DNA of 40,802 bases from the NCBI GenBank assembly GCA_049724395.1, contig JAUGWO010000066.1:1-40802 (forward strand), in the 5' to 3' direction. Source of the DNA: Spongospora subterranea f. sp. subterranea (taxonomy: Eukaryota > Endomyxa: Phytomyxea > Phytomyxea > Plasmodiophorida). The notes beneath the pieces were generated by a model, which worked only from the letters and a program-made list of their open reading frames with translations, made no database searches and had not been told where the DNA came from. A program made the position numbers and the translations under genes. Every line of letters begins with the position of its first letter. Positions within the stretch are counted from its first letter, which is position 1. This document shows positions 28,691 to 39,185 of this stretch, piece after piece.

Positions 28691-29340
28691 CGACATTTCA
28701 ATATATTCAGCAAATGTTGAGGAACACGATGTGCATGTTAACGTGGTGTTACAGAAGTTACGTGAGAACAACTTACTTGCCAAGCAGGAGAAATGCGCTT
28801 TCGGGGTGCAATGCGTGGAATTCTTGGGTTATACGCCAGCCCGCAAGCCGTAGAGATGGATCCGGAAAAAACCTCTAACATCACATCGTGGCAAACACCT
28901 ATTTCTGTCAAGGAGGTTCAATGTTTCTTGGGATTTGCCAACTTCTATCGCGACTTCATCGTCCAATACTCGCAACATACAGCGCCACTTTACTCATTGA
29001 CCAAGAAAGATGTGTACCATTCTCATGGCAATCGATTCACCAGGAGGTTTTCGATGCTCTCAACCAAGCTTTCACCAAAGCGCCAATATTGACTCATTTC
29101 TTTCCCGCATCCTCTCGGTTGGTTGAAACTGAAGCCTCCGATTTCGCAATTGGTATGAATTTGTCGCAGGTTCAGCCTGATGGAAAACTACGTTTAGTAG
29201 CGTTTCACTCTCGAAAGTTCACACCGATCGAGATAAACATGAGATCCATGACAAGGACCTACTGGCAATTGTGTTCAGCGACAAAATCATTACAATTGCG
29301 AAATTGGAGGCGTCAGTTTCAGCAAAATAAGGAGATGCGG
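28660..29340 (+). mobile_element. Gypsy reverse transcriptase / RNase H fragment, fossil
   Basis: Plus-strand reading gives LQKLRENNLLAKQEKCAFGV then VEFLGY, MDPEKTSNITSWQTPISVKE, VQCFLGFANFYRDFIVQYSQ and an RNase H start (LVETEASDFAIG...LVAFHSRKFTPIE). That is the reverse transcriptase thumb side and the start of RNase H of a Ty3/Gypsy element close to chromoviruses; it may belong to the same lineage as the integrase end at 19.75 kb. It is truncated at the mariner boundary and broken, with a few breaks. No long terminal repeat recognised. Confidence 0.8.
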
Positions 29341-29500
29341 TCAGAAGTGAGCCAATATTGACGTTTTGGTGAAAGCTTGGTTGAATGCATCAAAAGCCTC
29401 CTGGTGAACCGATTGCCATGAGAATGGTACATCTTTCGAGGTTGGCACATCCCAAGAAACATTGAACCCCCTTGACAAATGTGCTCCACAAACCCCTCAC
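29339..29500 (-). mobile_element. Inverted partial second copy of the same Gypsy region, fossil
   Basis: The minus strand repeats two separate bits of the plus-strand fragment just upstream: the part around 28995-29100 (accattctcatggcaatcg, accaagctttcaccaaa) and the part around 28905-28950 (ggttcaatgtttcttggga), with the stretch between them missing. The arms are about 90 percent alike by eye, so two related copies lie head to head. Short broken remnant. Confidence 0.7.
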
Positions 29501-29617
29501 AGTGGTGACCTAGAAGAATCCGATCTGAGATCGGATTATCAATCGTTATAATCATATTCTGGTTTAGTCATTCGTCCTCTTAGACTCCCTTCGTTCCCAG
29601 CCATACCAGTAGACTGT

Positions 29618-30371
29618 CTATCCTTTTCTAACGGCAAACTCTTCAGAAAAGATGACGATTTCCGAGGCTTTTTTTTTTGTAAAAGAAATATCTTTCATTT
29701 CGCCCAAGTCTGCATGAGACGTGCCACTCTTGTGTTTCTTGGTTGGGGTGTACTGAATAACGTTGATGGTGGATTCAAGTTTATTTGCCATCATGTGGGA
29801 CGCATAGATGTTCGAAGATTTCAAGGCGGGAATCAGATCTATGTTAAACAGCTCTGGTTTTGGATCGTTTTCTGGGTAGCAGTTCCAGTGCTCAGCCTTT
29901 TAGGAATGCTGTTAACTTTTTCAGTTGCCGTTTGCGGCAGCTTCCAGCAAAAAAAACTGGTGGGACACCGTCTTCTCAACCTCGTTCTAAACTTTTATAG
30001 GTAAAGTCTGGTCTGGAAGCCGTTTCTTTGCTATTCATTTCCACAAGTTAGCGAAAATTGGCAACAGGCACTTATGATAATTGATACTTCGGCAGAAGTC
30101 GTCGAAATGAAGCTATAAGACCTTGCCAGTTGCCCTTAAGAGTTCAGGCGTGATTATCTCTGCCCTGATTCGAGTATTAGTAGGCTTTGAATTGGTATTG
30201 GTTTCTGTGTGTGCAGGCAGGTCAGATGATCAACTACTTGGACGAACCTTCACCCCGATTCGGCTCGTCACCAATAATTTCTTCACCGCCACTGAGACAG
30301 CCTTCCGGATGAGACTCCGAGGAGGTATCGGAGCTCAAATCAACGTAGTCATCGTTCGAGAACGCTGCCAT
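29618..30371 (-). CDS. Unknown multi-exon host gene (candidate)
   Basis: ATG at 30371 opens MAAFSNDDYVDLSSDTSSES then HPEGCLSGGEEIIGDEPNRG, an acidic Ser-rich N-terminus that stays open to about 30237. Exon-like pieces follow on the same strand: TNTRIRAEIITPELLRATGK (about 30200-30130), LPIFANLW and NSKETASRPDFTYKSLERG (about 30070-29990), and a last stretch SSNIYASHMMANKLESTINV ... SEIVIFSEEFAVRKG ending at 29618. Short gaps between them could be introns, though I did not settle all phases. ITPELL-ATGK followed by LP recalled the TIPIN/Swi3 fork-protection proteins, but the next block does not fit, so I leave it unnamed. Confidence 0.4.
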
Positions 30372-30836
30372 ATCAGAATGAAGGTATCTGTACGATTCGC
30401 AAAAGACACATAGATACCGTTTTCAGTGCCTTGTCGCTTTCTTGAATCAAATAGTACGATAACCAACGTGTATTTGATGGCAAAACCTTCACAAACGTTG
30501 TCTAATTACCCTGTATCGAGTTCCTCAAGGCGGTATTGGCTGGGTCGAGAAGTTACAGAGCACAGGATGTTCGTGCACTTGATGATTCCAGTGATAAATT
30601 TTTGATGAGAGTTTCATGGCTTTTGAATTGCCATCTTGTGTCCTGTATCGCGTCCTGACATGCCTCCATTGCCAACCAATTGGAGTTTACGTTTGGCTTT
30701 TTAGCGAATTCGCCAAACGTGATTAAAAAGGTTCCGTTTGGTTTGAGAGGGATTTTTATTTTTACTGACAGCGTCAATGTATTTGGCAGTTTTATTGCCA
30801 TTGCAATAAATGTTGAAGTTATCGATGCCGTTGTCT
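30372..30836. other. No gene recognised
   Basis: Spacer between the acylaminoacyl-peptidase stop and the unknown gene. A minus-strand frame at 30553-30801 with mixed composition (LSVKIKIPLKPNGTFLITFG) is open but unsupported. Confidence 0.35.
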
Positions 30837-33477
30837 CTAATTTTTACAGATCAAATGATTCGAAAACCATTTAACAATGTTGACCCACTGGTCAGCTTCT
30901 GTATCAACACGCTCGGTCAATCCATGAGCGTTTTCTGGATAGACGATACATCGACATTCAACACCTCTAGCATGAAGTAAATGGTAGTAATCCAATGATT
31001 GGCTCATTGGAACACGCTTATCAACCTCTCCTAACATTAAGAGCAATCTATATATTGACTGCCATCAGAAACTTAATAAATTCTGAACAAAATGCAAAAG
31101 GTCCTACGGTGTCTGAACCTTGCCGATCATTGACACCGGAGAAGCAATGTACATTTTCCGGTAATCATCAGCAGTGAAAGGAGTTAATGGATCCCACTCG
31201 ATCCCACATTCAACCGCACACCAATCAGGAATATCACTACAGTATAAAGATTAGAAGCAAACCGTCGACCAAAAAACGTGAGTTGACCTGGTCGAAACCA
31301 TATGCGCAACGTTGGCAACAGGGTTGCGGGCGACAGCCGCGCGAAACAATTTCGGGTACAATGCGATCAACCAAAGGGTTAGGAAACCTCCATGTGAACC
31401 TGGACAACAATCTCATCTAGGTGCTCGTCAAAGTAATATTTCTTGAAATTACCACCCATCAACAGTAAATTGTCTTTGGATAATATGGGATACTGTTCGA
31501 TAGTGTGATCAAGTGCGATAATGATGTCCTCTACATCTTGTACACCACATTTTCCTGGCAGCGATTCTAGACTATTCTGACCATATCCAGTAGACCTGTG
31601 CCCAATTGAAGTGCGTTCAAACATGTTCAGATAATAGAACTGACCCACGATAATTCACCAACAATGTAGCGAATCCCATTGCAGTAATGTATGCTAGATT
31701 CAGCGAATATGATGTAGAGAAGGCGCTATGAGGACCGCCATGGGGCTGAACGATCAGCGGGAGACCCTCTTTTTGAACCGCTGGAAGAATGAGGATCGAT
31801 TCGATCATATGGCGACTACCTGGGGCAGTTGTTTGAAGGATTTTATAGGAATATTGAGGAAGTTTAGGAGGAGGACATGGAGAACTGCAAATTTGGGTCC
31901 ACTTGCATGATTTGTTGTCAACTGAAACAGCCCCAACCATAACAATATGAGGCTTATCGATATCGTCCATTCGAACGAGAATGTTGTCGCTCTGAATGTC
32001 AAGAAGTTCGCAACTTGCCTGTTGATGCGATTCTGGCAACGCTAAATGGTTCACCTCTTTTGATGACGTATTGACTAGTAGGAGAACTGTTCGACAATGC
32101 CATTGCGAACATATCACAACGTGAACATTATCTGTTAACCAAATACGTCGACTTCCTGCCATTCACTGAGTACGGAAGAATTGAAGGTCGGCAGGACCTG
32201 CTTACCTCGAATATATATACCTGGAAATCCTTCATCTTCTTTTACGACATCGACCACAGTTATGGGTTTTTGGATACAAGGCCAACGTATCAGTTTCATC
32301 CGAGAGCATGAACCGTGCAGCACTACACTGAGATTGTATGAATTTAGCCAAGACAGGATGTGCCGCTGTGGCGAGTACCGACTCATCGGTACAGAAATAA
32401 ACAAGCTTGGTACCATCCGGGGAGAAGTGACACATGTTGGCATTATGATCAGAAGAGGAGATACTGAAAGCTGGGGAAGGAAGTTTTGCTCCTGATGTCA
32501 GTAAAATATCATCAGAAACAGAATATGAAAACATGTGAATATAAACGAACCAAATAACGTTGAGGGTCGCGTCTGATAATGAAGAACACCAAGACGGCGG
32601 CCAGTGCTCGGTGTTCCACATGCCAGAAGAGTGCATTCCCGTTTATCTGGATGCCAAAATATCTGTTCCCAGCAGTAATTTTCGCTAAATGACGAACATT
32701 GCTCGGCAGCCATGCTATCAGCACTAATTTTGACCAAGACTATGATGCTCTGAGTAAAAGATGCCCCCTCTCCCCTACAGAAAATCAGACTTCAATTTTG
32801 CCCATTTCAAAACCCTGCGATTGCAAGTACCAGTTTTGTCTGTAATCGAATTCGTTTCCAGCGGCCCCTTGTGTTTCACTAATCGGCTCCTTTTCTGCAT
32901 AAAACGACGAAGTGGCTGCTGGCACCTTGTCGGCGACAAATGCCAACATTTTGCAATCTGGTGAAAATGCGGCATAAGATCTGTTGACTTTACAGATATC
33001 CCCACATATCTGAAATGATTAACACCAAGAAAATTGGAAGATTAAAATAGTCAGTCACCTTCTTCAGGGACAGAGATAATGACGGTAATCCCTTTCGTAT
33101 GATCTCCAGACATAACGGGTCACCTTTATTTGACGGTTGACGAACTAAAGCTTGAGTACAAGTACAATTGCAGACGATCGACAAATTTGTCGACATTGCT
33201 GGAATGGCAATACCATTGTCTATAATTTTCTGATTACATTGTTGAATTTTTTGTGCTAAAAACGTTATGGCCATGTTTCGTTGAATACCTTTTCATTATC
33301 CTGAAAAAAACGATGAGAAGTGGAGAGGGTCGGTTTTGAGTTGGAAGGTCTATGCTTGTAAGTCCAGGAGCACAAGACCCCGTCCGGTCCTGTAAAGCCT
33401 GCATCAGACAGGAGAGCCGTTCGCTGGATTGTCTCATATAGCCTCGCTGCATCATCGTTTGCATTAGTTTCCGTCAT
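30837..33477 (-). CDS. APEH: Acylaminoacyl-peptidase (acylpeptide hydrolase), multi-exon
   Basis: Cytosolic serine peptidase of the prolyl oligopeptidase family that removes N-acylated residues from short peptides. ATG at 33477 ([20 protein letters not shown]). The beta-propeller half follows ([40 protein letters not shown]). The hydrolase half is very clear: [60 protein letters not shown] with the nucleophile Ser, STSDIPDW, then [20 protein letters not shown] with the Asp and ENAHGL with the His, so the catalytic triad is intact. Introns are short; one of 53 bp (31452-31400) splits GG|SHGG, another splits VQTP|LLLM. I count at least eight. Stop at 30837. The gene appears functional. Confidence 0.93.
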
Positions 33478-33886
33478 GATTGTTGCGGGTTTTAAAACCA
33501 AATCAACGACTTGGCATTAGATCAAACGTTCCCTCCACCTTCGTCTGCACTCTACCCTGTTGTGTGTGCGTACACCAGACCCCAGAGGCAAGCGGTTTAT
33601 AAAGATTTGATTCTGTCTTTTGAACATCCCCACAGGAAGACTGGATCAAAAGTCTGACACGCACTTTTTCATCCACACTTTTGGTTCGGGAACCGTGACG
33701 AATGACTGGCACAGGGTCAAATCGCTCAGTTAAGTGACTACGGTGCAAGAACTGTCATTGGTAACAAATCCAACAGAGATAAACGGCATGGCTTTCTCGT
33801 TAATGTAACAATACATTGATTGAGGTAGTTCATTTGATGGGAAATAAGATATGGGCCTACAGAATTGAAAGACAGGATTCAAATCA

Positions 33887-33921
33887 CCAGTCATGACGTT
33901 CAAAAGACTGGATTCAATCAT
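33887..33921 (+). repeat. Left terminal inverted repeat of the large MULE
   Basis: 35 bases (ccagtcatgacgttcaaaag then actggattcaatcat) that are the exact reverse complement of 37488-37522. Confidence 0.85.
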
Positions 33922-34330
33922 CACATGGGCAATTGATGACTTTGACTCTGACGATTTCGATTTGACTCCTCACGATCACACTGATCACGAAATCGATTCA
34001 TCGGGATACCCAATGTCACCTGATGGAGATTGTCTATACCGGTTTGAAAACATTAAGGACATGGCCAATCTACTTAATCGCTATTCCCGGGTGGCAGTTA
34101 CAGAGGGGTGTGCGTTTGTTGCAAAAAGATGTGTCGGGGTTCTTTTTTGTTCTCTGCCGACCTCTGCTTGTCGTGTCTCAGCGTTAAGGCCGAAGCAGAA
34201 CGATCCTAATGATTTCAACGTCAGGTATTTTTCTGGTCTTTCTTTTTTATAACGCTGAACTAATCTATAGTTGTCGGAACGGCTGTGGTGACACTATTAT
34301 CCAGCAGGAATGCAATGCGAAGATGTTTTG
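33893..34330 (+). CDS. N-terminal exons of the large MULE: acidic region and GCM/MULE-type zinc-binding start
   Basis: ATG at 33893, inside the terminal repeat, opens an acidic exon (DDFDSDDFDLTPHDHTDHEI). It runs to a donor after AACGTCAG (GTATTTTTC) and an acceptor ATCTATAG at about 34270 and continues in phase as SCRNGCGDTIIQQECNAKMF, a Cys-rich segment like the start of GCM/WRKY-type fingers of fungal MULEs. That frame stops soon after (FWIF then a stop near 34338), and later pieces are in other phases, so the copy is damaged or has more introns than I resolved. Confidence 0.5.
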
Positions 34331-34757
34331 GATTTTTTAAGGCAATCGCGCCATCGTTGAGTACCTTGATGTTCACGGTCATGACTGACCAATGTGAACA
34401 AAGCCGATCATTTTGATCGTGCTGCTTTGAGAACAATCATATCACAAAACCCGCAGAATTCGGCGATGCAGCTCGTCGTCGGTAAACCCGGCATGGACGG
34501 TTGTTTTTTTTCCGTCCGACAACTTCATTTGTCGTTCGGGAACAAGGACCGAGTTGCATATTTTCGAAGGGAAATTCTGAGGAGCAGGGAGTTACCGTTC
34601 CTTGTAAGTATTTCACAGTTGAGGTTGAGACGAGGCAACCGGTGATAAACTGTTTAGGTCACGGAGACATGAGTATTGGACTCATGCAATTCCATCAGAC
34701 GTTCGGCACAACTGTCATTAAATCCAGCAGCATGCAATTCTCCAATATGCACATATC

Positions 34758-35846
34758 TTGGGCGACACAGTTCATGCCAGAAAGGTAAACCAGTTGGCTT
34801 TGTCACTGTATTCAGTTCTGACCCTATCCAATCTGGCTAGAGTCGCTGATTTTGAAGACCTATCCGGCAGAAATATTGGGGGAACCGTGACCGATGCCAC
34901 CTATTCCTACTTCAGGCATGGATATTTGCTGACTTCAGCAGTTTACTGTGTGCTGTTAAAGCGCTGGGTTCCGGTGTTGTTTACATGGACCTCGGGTTTA
35001 ACTGTACAACATCACGATGCTCATTTTTCCTGCCTACTGAACATGATTGTGGCCGCAATCTGTTCACTGCAACTTTCAACTCGCGAACAGGAGCTGCAAC
35101 GGATTGAGCTGTGTTTCGGTGCAGTCATGGACTTCTCAGAGGCTCAAAGGAACGGATTCATCAAGTCATATGTGACCATCATTGGTTCATTTATGAACAC
35201 TCATGGTCTCGAGCTAGTAGACGAAACTGTAAGTAAGAGAGCCAACAGGTTCGTTAAGGGATGCCATGTACATTTCCTTAGCTCTGCTGAACGGCTCAAC
35301 CGCAACTATTCTGTTGTCGGAAAACACGATAACGGTGAGTTTATGGCAAAAATTCGAAAACTCATTGAGGAGCCCGTCATTGAGGATTTTAATTCGGCGA
35401 TTGAAGAATTACAGTCCGAATATCCCAACGCCACCAAATGGTTTGAATGGTGGCTTCGTGACGCGGTCGCTAGGCTTATATTTGCATGCAAATCGTGCAC
35501 TGATAAAGAATTCGAAGAAATGGCCCGCAGTGATTCGAACCCAATCGAGTCCATGCATTCGACATTTTATCAGATTGCGGATCGCAAAAATTCGCTTGTG
35601 TATGGAATGTCAATCTTGACGATGTTCTCGGAGTCTTTACGACAAGATTTCGAGGATGTCGCATCTGGCGTAACCGTTCACTACGGGCAAGCTGAACGAT
35701 GGAAAAGGCAAACCGATAAATACGCCAGAAAGGCGTTGGTTGTCGTTCGCAATCGGAAACTTGCCAATGACAGGCGAGCCCCTGACACTTCTAAGGAATT
35801 AGTTGGCCCGGACAATATAGTAAAAGCTAAATTAGGTCGCCCCTAA
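34758..35846 (+). CDS. MULE transposase catalytic domain (DDE intact)
   Basis: An open frame of 362 codons with no ATG at its 5' edge (the exon probably begins after an AG near 34790). It reads GGTVTDATYSYFRHGYLLTS (first Asp), AVYCVLLKRWVPVLFTWTSG, FGAVMDFSEAQRNGFIKSYV (second Asp) and SDSNPIESMHSTFYQIADRK (Glu). This is the fungal-type MULE/GCM transposase pattern. The end is basic (RKALVVVRNRKLANDRRAPD). The upstream intron 34602-34658 (GTAAGTATTT...GTTTAG) is shared with the truncated copy at 27.8 kb. All three catalytic residues are present, so the domain itself may be functional; whether the whole element is intact is doubtful. Confidence 0.82.
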   Translation: MGDTVHARKVNQLALSLYSVLTLSNLARVADFEDLSGRNIGGTVTDATYSYFRHGYLLTSAVYCVLLKRWVPVLFTWTSGLTVQHHDAHFSCLLNMIVAAICSLQLSTREQELQRIELCFGAVMDFSEAQRNGFIKSYVTIIGSFMNTHGLELVDETVSKRANRFVKGCHVHFLSSAERLNRNYSVVGKHDNGEFMAKIRKLIEEPVIEDFNSAIEELQSEYPNATKWFEWWLRDAVARLIFACKSCTDKEFEEMARSDSNPIESMHSTFYQIADRKNSLVYGMSILTMFSESLRQDFEDVASGVTVHYGQAERWKRQTDKYARKALVVVRNRKLANDRRAPDTSKELVGPDNIVKAKLGRP

Positions 35847-35899
35847 AGGAAGCCGTAACATTGATAGAAATGCACTGACTACGTATCAAAGTTATTGCC

Positions 35900-36908
35900 A
35901 TGACAGTAATACGCGCTACATCACGTCTTTATTGGAATGTTCATTTGCTTGTTTCCAGGTTTGCCCTGTACGTAGATTGCTCGTTGAAACTGTGCAATTC
36001 TAACTCTGAACTCTATGTCACTCAGATGAATGCAATGCTGTTTTCTGGCTGCTATGAGCCTTTATTGAAAATGATTGGTCATTTTCAAATCAGGTCCGAG
36101 GCTTCGTCAGATACGAACATTACTGGACTGCTCAAATCCGGTCTCAGTCAAGTTGCCGAGTTCGTGGTACATGACCGCAAACTTTTCCGTTCAGGCCAGT
36201 TTGGTAATCCTGCCACCGTTTTGCAAGCACTGTTCCGAGTGGATGATCACTCAGATTTCTGTACCTTCCTTCATGTAATATTGTCAACTGATTACTAACG
36301 ATTCAAATTGCGCCTGATTGGTTTTTTTTTTCAGCGATCTCTCTTCTGTGACGCTGGACATGAAAATAGTTACTCTGAAAGGAGTTTGCCTGTTATTGTA
36401 TGTTGATTGGGAAGAGTCTTGTATTGACGATTATTGATGAAATTGTAATCTTCAGGAGATTTCTGCGTTGGTGGCTGCGCAACTAGGTGACAATCTTCCC
36501 GATATTTTGAATCGGTGGTCAACAACCGGCATTGACGACTGGATGCCGAGGGGCTGCAATTGCTGCCACCTGAAAGTAATTCACTGCAGAACTAGAGTGA
36601 AGTTATCGAACAAGGTGCTATTCATTGAACTAGGTATGGATATTGAGAGTGAACAGCTCTGATGTCCTGAAACTATGAGTGTGGACGGTCGTGACTGACA
36701 GTTGATGGGCCGCATTTACTCATCTAAGGACTGGGGCTGCCATTTTTTTGCAATTGTTCGAAGAAACGACGTTCCGCTGAAGGGTTTCTATATCTATGAT
36801 GACCTCGTCAACAGTGGACGTGCAATGTATCATTCCCTAAAATCTCCCGGAGCAGTGCAACCTGTCAAGATACCTCTTCTACACTCTACAACAGGGAACT
36901 GCTGGTAA
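35900..36908 (+). CDS. USP-like (peptidase C19-like) domain region of the large MULE
   Basis: Three exon-like plus-strand frames after the transposase: 35900-36298 (MIGHFQIRSEASSDTNITGL, LFRSGQFGNPATVLQALFRV), about 36455-36662 (NLPDILNRWSTTGIDDWMPR, CNCCHLKVIHC) and 36702-36908 (GRIYSSKDWGCHFFAIVRRN, GFYIYDDLVNSGRAM). Frame order and the His in WGCHF and Asp in YIYDDL match the USP-like domains that fungal MULE/KDZ elements carry after the transposase. The catalytic Cys is not identifiable, so peptidase activity is doubtful. Donor/acceptor borders near 36298 and 36455 are approximate. Confidence 0.6.
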
Positions 36909-36959
36909 TCTAATTGACACCGTTGTTTTTATTCTCCCACAGAAACGGTGGATAACCTG

Positions 36960-37078
36960 AACAGTTTTGTTGCCGTTACAAAACCGAATGAAAGGGCAAA
37001 TACAGCAGTCGTTTGTTCCAATTGCCTACAGACGGGCCACAACAGGAGATCAAAATCTTGTGCTAAAAACTTATAAAA
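36960..37078 (+). CDS. C-terminal zinc knuckle of the large MULE
   Basis: Plus-strand frame VVCSNCLQTGHNRRSKSCAK followed by NL and a TAA at about 37076-37078: C-x2-C-x4-H-x6-C, a CCHC-like knuckle closing the element's protein. The preceding bases (ttattctcccacag at about 36940) give a good acceptor. The MULE remnant at the left window edge also ends in a Cys/His cluster, so this is a shared trait of the family. Confidence 0.6.
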
Positions 37079-37091
37079 TAATTTCAACAAC

Positions 37092-37310
37092 TTGCAAACG
37101 AAAATAATCTGAATCGACGGACGAAGAAGTCGACTGCAATATCAGCCCTTTCATCAAGTTTTGAACAACGGCATAAAACTGTCCAGAGTGTCCAGCCTTC
37201 TGCAGAGTTTGCCCGATATTTGATTAGCTTGTCTAAGCGTGTCAATTTTCTCATGTGCCACTTGGACGAGTTCAAGCCTGGACGAGTCTTCGCTAAAGCT
37301 GCCACCTCTT
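37092..37310 (+). other. Open frame inside the MULE tail, unknown
   Basis: A plus-strand frame without ATG reads LANENNLNRRTKKSTAISAL and SAEFARYLISLSKRVNFLMC to a stop near 37310. It is out of phase with the zinc knuckle. It may be a second small exon/gene of the element or decayed sequence. The complementary frame on the minus strand (37084-37305) is probably only its shadow. Confidence 0.3.
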
Positions 37311-37487
37311 AGGGTCTTTTACACTGTCCTAAATCCCAAGCTGCCACCTCTTAAACCCGTAACCCCAACAACCCATAAACCTACCAACCTCGTTAAACCT
37401 TGGGGGTCCACAAACGAGCCAAAGTTGTATTGCTGGACTACAGCCTCCACCAGTCATTTGTATGGCGGGGCCTCTGATTTGAGTCGA

Positions 37488-37522
37488 ATGATTGAATCCA
37501 GTCTTTTGAACGTCATGACTGG
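37488..37522 (+). repeat. Right terminal inverted repeat of the large MULE
   Basis: Exact reverse complement of 33887-33921; immediately followed by ttgaatccagtcttttctg, a further copy of the end motif, so the ends are built from repeated motif copies. Confidence 0.85.
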
Positions 37523-37640
37523 TTGAATCCAGTCTTTTCTGTTCGATAGAAAAAACTGGATTCAAAGACTGTCACGCACTTTTTGATCCAGCTTTTTGAT
37601 CCAGTCTTTTCTAGTGGCCCGATATGGGCCTACAGAATGA

Positions 37641-39160
37641 TATCAACAATCTGCACCTGAACACGTCAAAGGTACCGGTGGAGCAGATGCTTGGACGCAA
37701 GAGGACACCAAATTATTGGCATTAGATTGCCAACAATATGCCCAGGATCACCCCAACGAAGAAATGAGATTCGGCATGTTTACAAATCCGTCATACTCTC
37801 TAATTCCAACTGCCGTTAAAAAAACAAACATCATCCATATATCTGCTGCCTCTTCATCATGAAAGCGGTTGAACAATCATATGTACATAGACTTGGCGGC
37901 AAGTCGGCATTTTGAGCTCCAAATTACGATCCTATTACACCCTTTTTGAAAAAGCAAAGGTATCAAATACTACCAACTTACGAAAACCCAAGCGGTGTGC
38001 TGAGTAGATACGTGTTCAGGACCAATCGAGACGCCCTATCTCAAAGGAAATGCACTTTTCCAAGGAGCACCAAAGCGTTGTTTGCCAAACTTGTCAGAAA
38101 CCAAAGCAAACCGTGACACAATATGATCGTGCTGCTGCGCATCGTTGGTCAAATGAAATGAATACAAACGTCCGCGTCAGCGACGATGGACCTGTCTTAA
38201 CAGTGACGACGATTGATAAACTGAACCGGAACAGGTACTCTTCGTCAGTATTTCAGAGTCGGAGGCTATCTTTCGCTACTAGTATGAGATCCCACTCATG
38301 CAGCCAGTAAAAACGGAACACGAAAAACGGGCAGTGATCCTCAGACAAGATGGTTGACGACATTACGTAAAACAGAATGAGACACTCCGCTACCAGTCAT
38401 TCAAAACATCATCGTAACATTAAAGCCATGCCGATTTACGTACACCACTGCGAAACATAACTGGTACAGTTGGAGAATTAATCTCTGAAACCAATTAATT
38501 GGCCTTCTCAAGCAGAGCGGGTGCTTTGCTAGTACAAGTAAACGATCCGTTGTTGGACTTATCAGCAGTACACTCCCCTTTTTCAGAACGACTGTAGGAG
38601 GGAAGGAGCAAGCGAATTGGAAGGATTTTGCAAGAAGAGATCTCAATATTTGTGGAATATCCTCTTTTAAATTGTCCAAAATTCCCAACTGGCATCAAAA
38701 CTTTTCCATACTACGAGGATTTAGATGTGGCCGGAATCTGGGTTCTGACGAATATCCTGCAGCGACTCGACTTGATAACCCGAACCATCATGAGCAATTC
38801 GCTGATAGAGCTCATCAGTAATTTGACGGCTGGAGTCACTATAGAATTTGATTTGATGCGCTGGGCGTGGACTTCACAGGGATTTTAAAACATAGGTGTA
38901 AATAATAGAGTGCATTGAGTTTACCACAACGACTTTTCAATTGTCGAAATGAACAAAACATTGTGGGATCAATCGTCAAAGAAATACTGTATTTCCTTAT
39001 TAATAAAAAAAAAGATTTTGTTCCGCAAAGGCTACAGTATTTGAAAAGTACAAACAGCAAAAGCTGAACACAAGCACCCTAGAAATTGTCTGCGGCCGCC
39101 TTGTCTGCGTATAGCTCGACGGTGCCATATAAAATGGGGGACGAGAAAAGACTGGTCAAA
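37641..39160. other. No gene assigned
   Basis: Weak frames only: plus 38050-38310 (with CQTCQKPKQ, a lone Cys pair), plus 38628-38888 (GIWVLTNILQRLDLITRTIM, hydrophobic helix-like) and minus 38401-38688 opposite to it. None has a recognisable family or splice context. An A-rich run occurs at 39003-39014. Probably decayed element sequence or intergenic DNA. Confidence 0.35.
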
Positions 39161-39185
39161 TATATTGACTGGTCATCGAGTTTGT

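Larger units (their letters stand above)
33641..37615 (+). mobile_element. Large MULE DNA transposon with terminal inverted repeats
   Basis: A perfect 35-bp inverted pair (33887-33921 and 37488-37522; inner text gaatccagtcttttgaac) brackets a transposase, a USP-like region and a zinc knuckle. Around both ends the motif aaagactggatt/aatccagtcttt recurs (near 33641, 33872, 33902, 37495, 37527, 37556, 37598), and gatatgggcctacagaat occurs beyond both ends (33848 and 37619), so the true border is probably a little further out than the perfect pair. Pieces of the same element occur at 27110-27860. The left end lies about 160 bp from the start of the acylaminoacyl-peptidase gene. Target-site duplication not identified with confidence. 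Confidence 0.75.

Noticed and set aside
29714-30004. Plus-strand frame with hydrophobic stretch (WFWIVFWVAVPVLSLLGMLL)
   Set aside because: It looks membrane-like but lies opposite the exon-like minus-strand frames of the unknown gene, and its hydrophobicity comes from the complementary codons; no ATG context or family match.
30130-30200. Naming the unknown gene TIPIN/Swi3
   Set aside because: Only a short ITPELL...LP run agrees; the GKGHE and downstream core of that family are missing.
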